Part shown: piece after piece, positions 45,176 to 57,450 of the stretch | Layout of the letters: every line of letters starts with the position of its first letter | How positions within the stretch are numbered: the stretch's first letter is position 1 | Origin: Bimastos eiseni | Taxonomy: Eukaryota; Annelida; Clitellata; Crassiclitellata; Lumbricidae | Reading direction: 5' to 3' | NCBI GenBank assembly: GCA_959347315.1 | Contig: OY365818.1 | Coordinates: 7,774,658 to 7,838,657, forward strand | Length of the DNA: 64,000 nucleotides | Made by a program: the position numbers and the translations under genes | The notes under the pieces: generated by a model | Told to the model about the DNA's origin: nothing | Seen by the model: the letters and a program-made list of their open reading frames with translations, nothing else | The model's database searches: none

Positions 45176-48100
45176 CGATACTTGAACAGGCGTTGTCTGT
45201 CTTCCAATTTGACGACCATCATATAGACGAAGAAAATTCCAATTATCTGCAAATACACAAGGAGATTAATTTACTAAACCCGAATGACTCATGCCCGATA
45301 AGATCAAATCGGCTGAGGAGCCTGAAGTAGTATGCCAACGAGTCTGCCCCTATAACCACTGTGTACAGAATTCGAATCCGGCTGCCACATAGAAGAGGTT
45401 GGGTCCCTTTAGCCCTGGGGTAGCCCATGGGCATTACTTATTAGTGAACTCCATTCTTCTTTGTCTCGGAAATTGAGGGGGGGCCTGTCTTAATTTCCCG
45501 CTGACAGTGTGCGATCCATGTACTCATTATTGTTTAATTGGCCAGAGGCGCAGATGGAGCAAAAATCTAGCGAAAAATTGGCGGAATAGATATTTTGAGA
45601 TTACGATAAACTGAGATAGGCTCTTCAGCAGTTGCACGGCGGTGTTCAGACATTTTTTACATTTGTATTTCATTCAATCAATCAATTTTCGTCTGCAAAT
45701 AGATCATGCTTGTAACATTAGACATACTATAGCCCTAAGTATAGGATTAATAATTAGGTATTGGCTTCGTCTATTCACAGGATATTACATTTTAATACAT
45801 TACATGTGTCTTAAAATCAGACTAGAACGAGCCTTTTGAACCTGGTACCGCCCCTGGAAATACTTGCATGTAGAATGGAAAAGGCGAGAGAAGTGGCTCC
45901 AACAACGTCCAGATTGTACTCGATCCATCCCAGGAAAAGGACCCGACAGCCTCTCGGATAGATTCCCTTGTCGTGCAGCACATCGTATATCTTCTTCGAC
46001 TGCAAAACGTTTTCATCAGGTGAACCGATATCGGAAAAGAATTTGGAACGTATGGAAATATAGTCCATTAATCTCATCCGTATCAAGCGTTGGCGACTTT
46101 GTTTTCTTAACTCCGGCATACGAGATTATCATTCCAGAGGATTTGTTGCAGAACAACTTCCATTGTGAACTTTGGTTGATTGATTGAAGATATTTTAATC
46201 ATATTTATTGAATAAGATACAGCAGAAGGCAGCCTAACAGGAAGCCGTCCTTTAAATAGGAGACGAGAGGGTGGGAGCTATAGTTAGATGCATATTCTGA
46301 TAGTTAGATAAGTTTGAGGGATAGATTGAGCAGAAGCAGAGAGGACTGATGCATCATCGTGCATGGGAAGATAGGTGAATGAGACGAATGAATTAATCGA
46401 TGTGTGGTTACACAGGCCGAAGGGCTTGAAGTAATAGACTAAGAAGGAATAGATGGATCAAATGTATGAATGGATGGATGGATGGATTGATTGAGTGACT
46501 GATCGATAGATATATTGATCAGTGGATCGATGGATTGATCGATGAATGGACTGATCGATCAACTTACAATGATGTTGGCTCGAGCTCCCAATCCACAGCC
46601 CTGCATACAAAAAGACAACATCAAAATCATATATGCTCCGTACATTCAATAGAAAGATTAGGCTACTCCCGAAGTTAACTACTAGATAACTACTAATAAT
46701 TACGCATTAACTTACCAAGAAATTAACACTTGCAGCAGTAATGTAATTTGTTGTTTGCAGTCCATTGATCTCATCAGTATGAAGTGTTAGCGACTTCATT
46801 TTCTTAACCCCGGCATATCAGGACAGTTGGTCAGCCCTCTTCTTCACCGTCCCATTTCACTGTCCAACCAACAGTGCGAGGAAGCGCAGATAGCGCAGAA
46901 ATATCGAAAGATTTATTAGTAGTAGTTTCAGCTTAATTAAAGGCATTATGTGATAACATAGATCATTAGGGTCGCCCTCTTCCTTTATCCAGCCTTGGGA
47001 CTGGCACTGTTAGAGAACGAACGGTTGCGGATTTTTTCGAAAGTTTTCTGCCGTGGCCAGGGTTTGAACCACATTCCTCGCGGTTGACAATCTAGCACGC
47101 TAACCACTACGCTATGGAATACACGTGGCGTTCTGCCGCCCGAGCGCCTGCCCAGCTCGCCCGGGCGGTGTCGACTCCCGCTCGCTGACACGTCTGGAGT
47201 CGCCCGGGCGAGCTGGGCAGGCGCTCGGGCGGCAGAACGCCACAACTGTACCATAAGTGGGGTTACCAGTGTTTTCTTATGTCTGATATGAGGTGATGAT
47301 CCTAAGGATTCAGGTTTCGAGACGGTTGATATTTCCCACCATGAGCAAGGCTGATTTGTCATTGTGCGTATTTGGACACGACAGAACGTGCGAGATTGTC
47401 TTGTGAATTTGTTGCTCTTGGTGCGTTATTGCAATTGAAACGATAGCTGGAAAGTGGTTCGATTTCTTTCACTTGTATTGAGGATTTTTCGGGTGTTGAT
47501 TCAATGATTACTTTGAGATTTAGAGAAGGTCTGTTTCAAGTCTTTGAGAAATTCAGGTTTCTTTGTCTTTTGAGCGGGACAGTGGTAGATGATTTGTGTT
47601 CATAGAAGCTAGAGCAGCGATAGTTAAACTAGGGTAAAAGAGCGAACAAGAACAATTGAAAAATTAAACCAACTATTCACTTACTTTTGACAATTGTGGT
47701 AGTTCGAGTTATTTGGGAAATACACGTAAAATGCGTTGCAAAGTTATTCATGTGTTTGAACATGGTGAAATGTGTGCTGAGTTTGTCTAAGGGTGTCTAG
47801 GCATATCCTTCATTATATGCAGTGTTGGTTGACAACGTAATAGTTCTGGAAGACCGAGATGTTTTAGCCGCTACATAACGTGAAGACGATGAGTAGCTGA
47901 CTAGAAGAATAGTTACTGACAGTTCACGGTGCCTTGCAGACGGAGAGGCGTGAAGTCTAAGTACTAAGTTGATTCAGTTTCATGGAAGACGGCCTGGGAA
48001 AGGTGTAACTAGAATGTTTGGCTAGCACTCTATGTTTTGGATGAATACGTATAAACGGATACATTTGGTACATACGAACAAATCACTATGTCGGAGTCCT

Positions 48101-51100
48101 AGTGCAAGATAACCTAGTGACATTGGTTGGTGTGTATACAGATATGTACAGTTGATATGTACAGAAATATTGTGGAGCGAAGATTTCCAAGGAAATCGTT
48201 GGATGATAGTGACTGTTTAAAAAGTTCGGAAAGGTTGTAAGCTCGAGGTTTCCAGAGAAGTATGAGGAGCTTTCAGAGGCTGAGAGTTTGGGGATACGCG
48301 GGTCTGTAGGTTTCCCAGAAAATTTCGAGCAACGCTTGTAAACTGAAATAGTTCTGGAAAGTGGAAGAGTTGATATACTCAGATACATGTTTAGGAATAT
48401 TACACGAAGAAATGCTTAGAAAATCGTGGTGATTGTCGTTCTGCATTGAGCATGGCAAACGATGGTGAACATAGACAGACCGTGAGGTAATAAGAGAGGA
48501 CCATAGTGAACGTACTGGGAGGATATACGTTGAGTAGAAGGTCCGATGACTGTAGTACATCTATGCTGTAAGGACTGATCAGAGATACATGTATGGGTGG
48601 TTACACGGGTATTACTGCAGGGATCTAAACGTAAAACATGAAAGTGCAATTACGGGAAACGGTCAAAATATATGGCTAACTTTAAGCACGCCGCTAAATT
48701 AGATGTTTATGGTCGACCTTCGATACGAGGAAATTGAAATGGACTAAAGATATAGCCGAGTCCATGTGTCAGGAGAAGACAAGATTGTCAAAGTTTTAGA
48801 AGGGAGTTCGAGAATGTTGCTTGATAATTATAGAATTAAGTTCATGACAGAGGGCCTGTTAAGGTTGATGACTTGGTGTATTAGACAAGTTGCAAGTAGG
48901 GCGGTGGTTGACATTTCGTGCACCATTCAACAGGCTGTCGCTAGCGCGGTTTGCTGGAGGTTATCGCACCGCTGTTTGGCGTACGTGCGGGGTGGCAGAG
49001 ATGTTGGGTCTGGATTGAGTAGTTGACCGAGTAAGTCGTCCAGATGACCGGTTTCCGCCCTATAACCAAAGGTACACTGGTTCCTTGCCTTCTGGTTGTG
49101 TCTGAATTGGAGATATGTTGGTATTTGATGATGGGGTAGTACACTGGTTAGTTACAGAAGATGTTTCACAGATGAGTTCATCAGGTTTTAAGGCAGTTGT
49201 TTATAGAGGAACTGAACTCCTGGAAGTGCATAGGTGTCCGTACGAGCTCAGACACCGTTTGACGTCGTGTCTTCGGTGTGGTCCAATGAGCATATGTGAA
49301 ACGGTGGTGTGCATAGAAAGCTGCCGGTGCAGCAGAAGTGAAGAGCTGGACGTCACAAGGACTTTGTAGGTACACCGCTTAAGTGCGGGGGTTTATCGAG
49401 CTGATGTCGATGAACATTTTAAGTTTTCTTCTGATGAAACGGTTTTAGTTTGACAGTTGGTCATTGTGGTGAACGGTAGCGGTAACAGTTACCGCTTAAT
49501 TGCGAAGGTTTCGAAGAACAAATTTTCAGTTTCCTTTTGATGAAAAATTTGGTTCTACTCTTGTACAGTAATGGTGTTACCTTCGTCCAAGATGAACTGC
49601 TGAGGCTCCTTTTGGTGAAGCCCATTGGTTTAGTTGTCTGTCCTTTGCGAGTCTTGCTGCGGTGCGGAAGAGTGGTTGCACTGGTTACCGCTTAATTGCG
49701 GTGGATTTTCGGACTATTGCCGAAGAGCAGTTTTGAGTTTCCTTTTGATGAAGCGTTTTGGTTCCACTGTCTTTGCGTGTTTCTTAGTCGATCTTGTTGC
49801 ACTGCTGAACAGGAGTTGTACTGGTCACGGTTTATTTGCGGTGGTTTCAAGGACTGTTTCTGAGGATCGATGTCCTAATGTCTTTTGATGAGGATCTTTT
49901 CTTTGGACTCTCTGTTGGCGTTTGGCCTATTCGTGATGATCTGCATTCGTCCACAATTGGGTCGATGGAAAGTGACTGGTCTTGTGGGTCCATTTTGGAA
50001 AAGTTCTTTCGAGTATGTTTTGTTCAAAGTCCACTGTTGAGTTTCGGGTTGCTGAACAGAGTTGTTGGTTGTGTTGTGTTAATCTGTTAATCTATGTGTG
50101 TGTGGATATTGCGATGTTGATGTTTCGTAGATAGCACGGAGCAATGTGGAATTTCTTAATTTGTTAGTGCTTATTTGAGATCACATGTAAATACGATGAT
50201 TTGTTGTACAAAAAAATGATGAAAAAGAAAAAAAATATTAAAATGTCAACAGCGGCTGTCACTTCCTCTGTGTGCAAGTTCGGTTTCGGTTGATTAATTT
50301 CGGAAGCGTTCGTTACGTGATAGAGTTCAAGTATATTTACAAGATCGGGAGATAGATGGTGACTTTTTTCTCCTAGCTCCCCTGGACAGTTGGGTTAGGT
50401 GGAGCTCAGGTTCAAGATAGATGGTCTGTTAAGGTTGGCGACCCGTGGTTGCCAGTAGGTTGATGGTTTGGGTTTCGTGCACCACTAAATAGGCTGTCGC
50501 CAGCACTGAATGTGGGAGATTATCGCATCGTTGTTGGTGTACGTGCGTGGTAGCAGAGATCCTTAGGCTCTGGATTGAGTACAGACCATGTAAGTCGTCT
50601 AGGTATCCGGTATTCCAGCCTACAACCAAAGCGGTACATTGGTTCCTTGCCTTCTAATTGGATCTGAGCAGGAGATGTTTCTTGGTCACGAGTGATAGGT
50701 CCCCAGTTTTGTCGCAGATGCTCCGCATCAACGTAAGGTGGGGAGAGTGTGGCGGACAGGCCACAAGGCTCGAATGAATGATTATTTAAATTATCGGCTC
50801 GCCATAGCGCTTAATTTAGCGTGTATTTTTTATGGTGTTGCGCATAGGAGGGAAGACCGATCGGCAGATCGCTGATCTGGTGGGGTGGGCCCCTCTGCCG
50901 TCGATCGCAAAACGGACCGTGCCCTGATCGTAGTAGTCAACAGGCTGACAGAGGAAAGACCGATCGTGAGAAATGCTCACAGGTCTGGGTGCCGTTCGAG
51001 AGTGCGGCAAAGTCCGATCGTTGGAAGTAAATGAATGACAGTTCTGTGCGGGAATACGGGGAAGATGGTGACCCCGTCGGTGCCCGTGAGAAATAGAGAT

Positions 51101-54100
51101 CGGGTAAAGCCCCGAGGAACCGAACGGTTATATCGAGAGAGGCCTCGGTGGCCGTGGATATAATATAACGGGTAAATCCACGAGGTGCGATTATAATCGA
51201 GAAAGACAGATTACGGCGGCAGTTGAGACAATATACGGGAAGAGTTCCCCAGTACACGTTGGTTAAACGACGAGAAGGGCGGCCCCGTGAAGCCGTTGAC
51301 ACTTACTGAAAAACATAAATACGTTCAATAAATACGGGAAGGGTGACCCCATTGGTGCGTTCGATACAGGGAAAGTTCCCTTTGGTGCCAAAAACCTGAT
51401 CACTTGCGATTGTCTCCGCATATTCTTTTCTGTTTACGGTTTCCCGTAAACATCTATACTTGGCTACCTAACGTGGTCATATATACTCCCCTCGTTTACC
51501 AGCACTCTGTTGATTTGCGTGTCTGATCGCAATGTCTTTGGTCGCGATTTCCCCGCGTATCTTGACTTGAGTTACTATACGTAATATCTGTACTTGTGGT
51601 GTCCCCGCAGTATGTCTTCTTGATTGTCTTTCGGTAAATATATTCTTGTGGCTACCTATGTCGGTCACAGTTACTCCCCTGGTTTTCCAGAAATTTATTC
51701 ACTTGTATGTTTAGTTGCAATATCTTGACTCGCGGTTACCCCGCGAAGCTTCTACTAATTTCTTCTTGTAGATCTAACTACATAATCTCTTTTCGAGGAC
51801 TTCCTCGAAAGATCTGTCCGTGGTTCGTTCCAGTGTATAAGAGAGTACAATTGCTTCAGAGAAAGAAGTGATTATAATAATACAGGTCTGTGTGAAATAT
51901 AGAGGTAACGTGATGACACTTACCTCAGGTGCCTGTGAGAGAATCGAGTCTGAGGACTCAGAAACGAAGTTTGCGAGAGTTTGTGCATTACCGTTGGTCA
52001 GAGCTCTAGGTGACGAATACAAATATGTTCCTACGATGGGAGGAATAAACGCAGTCGATGAGAGTTACAGACATGTGAGAGTCTGGGTGATTGGATACTA
52101 AAGTATTTGACAGATGCAAGCAGGCCGACAAAAATATAATTGTTGGCTACCTATTTCGGTCATAGCTACTCCTGCAGGTTTCCAGCAGGTTGTCGGAGAC
52201 GTGAAAATTCGGGTGACCGAGATCGAGAAAATTCGGGTGGCCGCAATCGAGAAAATTCGGGTGGCCGCAATTGTAGAAGTTCTGGTGGCCGAGACCGAGA
52301 AAGTTCGGGGGCCGCATGAGATAAAAGCCGGGTAGATTTCCGGAGCATCAACTGTACAAATCGAGAGAGCTGCGTGTGGAGCGTTGGCACATACGGAGAA
52401 AGTTCCCCAGTGGATACGTTCGATAAAATACGGGGAAGGTGATCTCATTGATGCGTTCGACGATTATAAGAAACGGTCGTGACTTGTGCCGAAGACCTCA
52501 ATAATTGCGAGTGTTTCCGCTTTTTTTCCATGTACGGTTTCGTTGATATATTTATATGGCTACCTGGTTTGGTCATACTTACTCTCGCGGGTTTCCAGCA
52601 GCACTTGAGCTGTCGGACATGTGAGAGTTCGGGTAGCCGAGATCGCTAACATTCGGGTGGCCGTGATAGATACAGACTGGGTAAGTCCCAGAATTAGCGA
52701 CCGCATATAGTCTGAGAGGCCCGGGGGCCGAGAGTGGTTCAGACAGTGACAGAGTTCGGGTGGCCGTTCGATAGAAATACCCGAAAATTCCCGAAGGACC
52801 CATTGGAAATACACGTGGAGGGTGGCCACGTTAGAAGAGCACGTTACAAACAAAAGAAAACACTGGTGCCGATTGATATCTTCAGGTTACGAGTCAAATG
52901 ACTCTTCTTGATGAGTTTATGGGGTTTCGATAAATACTCTTGTTTGTTACCTACGTTGGTCATAGTTACTACTCCCGGTTTCCCGAAGTCTCAGAATATA
53001 TTACGGTGTTGGTGGACAATTGCCAACACAGGGACGCTAAATCTTATACATGATAACTTTTGCATGTGAGGCCGGTATGCCACACACGGAAATGGACAAA
53101 GAGGCACGGGAAAGTCCGGGTTGTCCGATACCCAAGTATGAAATAGATGAACGCAGACGTGAAAGTCCGGGTAGTCGGAAATGGACAAAGAGGCACGTGA
53201 AAGTCTGGGTAGTCGGAAACTCAGGTTAAAGACAACAAGTAGACTAGTAGACCAAGAATTGATCGATACGGAAATATAACTGTTGGCTACCTACATTGGT
53301 CATAGATACTCCTCCCGTTTTCCCAAAGTGTATCTACTTGCATGTCTGATCGAAGTGATCGATGCGAGTACGTTTGGGTAAGCGAGTACTCAGGTGAATA
53401 CATGGTTGCTTGTCGTCACACACAGTTCCGAGAACTGACTGAAGTGCGAGGTTGGGCCCCCTCGTGCTTAGGTCGGATCGAAGATCTGTGTGCAGATAGC
53501 GAAGGATATAGACAGAAGACCTTCACTATCAAAGTATGTGAATACCATGCCAGTGTCATTTTTATCAAAGCAGATTATATCAGTGTTGGTGGGTAACTGC
53601 CAACACAGAGGACAGAAACTTACTCCGTCGATTGTGGTGCATGATAAAATATACGTGTGCGGCCGTTATGCCATACACGGAAATAGACCGAGAGATACGT
53701 GTTGAGCAGAAGGCGGGATAGCTAAGTGTCTAGCATGATATGACGAAGAGCTGTGAGACTGGTAGTGTCTAGGACGACAGAGTTTAGAGAGTTGCGAACA
53801 GTAATATTTAAGAGTACAAGACGTTGAATTTGGCTACCGATAATTGTCTAGGTCGATATGACTTAGGAACTTGTCTCAAGTATATCTGAACCTCGTAACT
53901 TAAGAGAACGTTTGGTGTCCCTTATTGGCGATAATTTCAGGGTCGCAAGGTGCTGAATGGTACGACATCAGGTAGAGAGGAAGAAGAGGCTAGTAGCTTG
54001 GAAGGTTGGCAAGGCGAGAAAGACTCCTGCCGGTATGATTATGAACCCTGTTTTGAGTACGGCCATCCTCAGAACGCTGCCCATCCGGCTACCGCGGAAT

Positions 54101-57100
54101 AGGCAGTCAGACCTCGTGACTAATTCAAACAGTGTTACCTTTCTTGGAGAAGAGGCCCAAACCTAATCTTTACTGGTGAGAGCGAACATCCTGGTAGCAA
54201 ACATTTGACATTGAGATTTGATATGGAAGTGACTCGGGCGACTCCCGACGTGTCAGCGAGCGGGAGTCGATACCGCCCGGGCGAGCTGGGCAGGCGCTCG
54301 GGCGGCAGAACGCTACATACATACGACGTTGGTTACTTACGGAACGCATATGAACGCAACACGAGTCCGGAACCGCACAACTGTATTTGGATTCAGGATT
54401 GGCACACGAGTAGTTGACGTTGGCGTTCCAATTCTGAGCATCGCCAAGACCACAACACTCAAACTGGGTTAACAGAAGACAGCATCAGCAGCCACAGAAT
54501 GCATTACAGACATTTTACAGAAGTTCATTACACCACGGAAATTCAGAAGTTCTCTGCCTTGCATATAATACGGATATAATGCATGGTGTCATAAATTGAC
54601 ATAATAAAATATGATTTTAGTTATGAAATTATTAATATAACGTTCCGTACATAATTATAATATTATATGCAAACTATTTGCATATAATTATAATATTTGC
54701 ATATAATTATAATATTTCCGTGCAATTATGATATTTGCATATAGTTATAATACTATATTATACTATACAGCATTATGGGCCTCTCTCTGTAGCTGCGCCT
54801 GCATCCTAGAACGGTGTGTGACACGTTGTAGGCCCTAGAGAAACATAATCGCTTAAAACCGCTCTTTTTTGTCGTGCTGCAGTAGAAGCACCTCCGAGCA
54901 GACCTCTCATGGAGGCGCTACATAAATCCTCCAATGAATAGATAAGAAATATTTTGATAGGTCACAAAAGGCGTTATACAAAAACCACATACATGGGTAC
55001 ATGTACACGTAGTTTTCGTAGGACTCAGCGTAGGCCTTAATTGATGAACAATGCAGATACCTTAAGTAATGGACAATCGATCTAAGTGACTCTGATTCAA
55101 CCTTGAACCTGCACTTCAGCATAACAGAGTTAGCTCGCAGTTTGCCATTGAAAATACAACAATGATTGCTGAGACGTTTAGATGGGTGATAGTTTGTCAC
55201 AGGAATGTCGGACGCTGGCCTTAATTATTTGCAAATCGCAGCAAACAGACATCGAGACAGACACCAAGACAGACGTAGAGATACGTATAAGAGGGCAACC
55301 GTCCATTTAATTATACCCTTTGTTGAACGCCGTCGAAGGCGTCTCTTATGTCTGAAAGGTTCCAATATTCTTCGACGGCAAATTTCATCTGGGAATCAAT
55401 CGACGTTGCAGCCTGCGCAGAAAACGAGATTAGGACAAAGAAATGCATCAGTTGTCTATCCTATTCTGTAATGTCCTTCCTCTCTGATCATGTCCTCACT
55501 TACTGCGTCCTCTCTTGTCATGTCCTCTCTTGTAATTTCCTCTCTTGGCATGTCCTCTCTTGTCATGTCCTCTCTTGTCATTTCCTCTCTTGTCATGTCC
55601 TCTCTTGTCATTTCCTCTCTTGTCATGTCCTCTCTTGTAATTTCCTCTCTTGGCATGTCCTCTCTTGTCATGTCCTCTCTTGTCATTTCCTCTCTTGTCA
55701 TGTCCTCTCTTGTCATTTCCTCTCTTGGCATGTCCTATCTTGTCATGTCCTATCTTGTCATGTCCTCTCTTGTCATTTCCTCTCTTGTCATGTCCTCTCT
55801 TGTCATTTCCTCTCTTGTCATTTCCTCTCTTGTCATGTCCTCTCTTGTCATTTCCTCTCTTGGCATGTCCTATCTTGTCATGTCCTATCTTGTCATGTCC
55901 TCTCTTGTCATTTCCTCTCTTGGCATGTCCTCTCTTGTCATGTCCTCTCTTGTCATTTCCTCTCTTGTCATGTCCTCTCTTGTCATTTCCTCTCTTGGCA
56001 TGTCCTATCTTGTCATGTCCTATCTTGTCATGTCCTCTCTTGTCATTTCCTCTCTTGTCATGTCCTCTCTTGTCATTTCCTCTCTTGTCATTTCCTCTCT
56101 TGTCATGTCCTCTCTTGTCATTTCCTCTCTTGGCATGTCCTATCTTGTCATGTCCTCTCTTGTCATTTCCTCTCTTGTCATGTCCTCTCTTGTCATTTCC
56201 TCTCTTGTCATTTCCTCTCTTGGCATGTCCTATCTTGTCATGTCCTATCTTGTCATGTCCTATCTTGTCATGTTCTCTCTTATCATGTCACATCTTACCA
56301 TCCTATCCTATTTCCCTCTCTTATCAAATTCTTTCCTATTAAATCCTTTCCTGTCATATCCTCGTATATCATGTCCAATGTCTTCTTCTATTGAGTTCCA
56401 CCTTGTCATGCCTGTATTATCATGTTATCAGTCCTCTCCTATCATGTTCTTCCTTGTCACGTACCTTCTTATCACGTCCTCTCATCATATCATTACAAAA
56501 AGAGAGCAGAGGGTAGGAGACCGGGTAGCTGGGAATAGGATAGAAGAGGATACATGTCCTCCCCTCTCCTGTCATTCTCTCTCCTGCCTCTCCCACCCTC
56601 TTCTCTCATTTCTCGATAATACACCAACACTTCCAAATGCATCCATACACATTGAAGTCTTGTCACGAATTGGGCAATTTCCTGCCTTTCACAGTCCACG
56701 GCTTTTGGCTCTGTTTTCCACAATGGCCCGCCCCAACCTGTCCGCCCCACTGGTCTCCCTAATCCTTGATTCGAATGCTCACTGACTCGAGGGACGGGCT
56801 GTCGACGAGTTTATGAGTCAGTGAGCGAGTGAGTCAAAGCGAGTGCAAGTTAATAGGTCATTATTAATGGATATAGTAGGTTATTCATTGCAGTAGGCTT
56901 CTATCATGTCTGTAGTCATGGCAATAGCAACGAAACTATATGAGCCATGTTAGAACAGTCTGTTTTGATAGCAACCTATGATGTAATAGGAAAAACTATA
57001 GCTTAACAAGAGTAGAATATTTTGATTTTAGTATCTTGAACAGATCTGGTAGAACTATTAGGCATTCAAAGGACTCATAAACACCACAGCACTGTAAGAT

Positions 57101-57381
57101 TGAAAAATTTCGATTAAAACATTTCATCGATTTACTAGCACTCTATATACGATTAAGAAAAAAATTGCCTAAAACATGTAAGCCTACTTTGTCTCGAAGC
57201 ACGTAGGCAACAATTCCTATGATGACCTGCGCAATGACGGTAAGTATTACGATAATCAAGAACTGAAACGGAAAAGGAAACAAACATTTCATCATATTAA
57301 TATTCTTAGCAAAAGATTAAAACTGCCAGGCTTCAAATTGAACTTACTAACGTCATCAAGTAAGCTAGCAAGCAAGCAAGC

Positions 57382-57450
<69 letters not shown>

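Larger units (their letters stand above)
47244..54232. repeat. About 7 kb internally repetitive block, no recognisable gene
   Basis: The block lies between two inverted copies of a GC-rich element. Inside are a direct repeat of about 260 bp (48,847 and 50,420), degenerate tandem units with an ACCGCTTAATTGCG box (49.37-49.87 kb), six copies of a GGCTACCTA/GGTCAT/TTACTCC module (51.4-53.3 kb) and a 24-bp array. Frames on both strands are short and resemble no transposase, integrase, reverse transcriptase, capsid or helicase motif. The 49.4-50.1 kb part is strikingly T+G-rich on +. It is probably a non-autonomous element or local satellite lying in a tetraspanin intron. Confidence 0.6.

Noticed and set aside
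45817..46119. 100-codon minus-strand frame starting MPELRKQ as a gene
   Set aside because: Only 45,868-45,999 is a tetraspanin exon. The upstream part is intron and contains the duplicated module in another frame.
55020..55130. Possible tetraspanin loop exon on minus (AYAESYENY region)
   Set aside because: The acceptor and GT donor are weak and the peptide lacks the CCG motif, so it could not be supported.
55348..56785. Open frames of 230-431 codons on + (Ser-Leu-Val-Met and Cys-His-Phe-Leu repeats)
   Set aside because: They follow the 15-bp satellite, which is open in all three + frames at once. A real gene would favour one frame.
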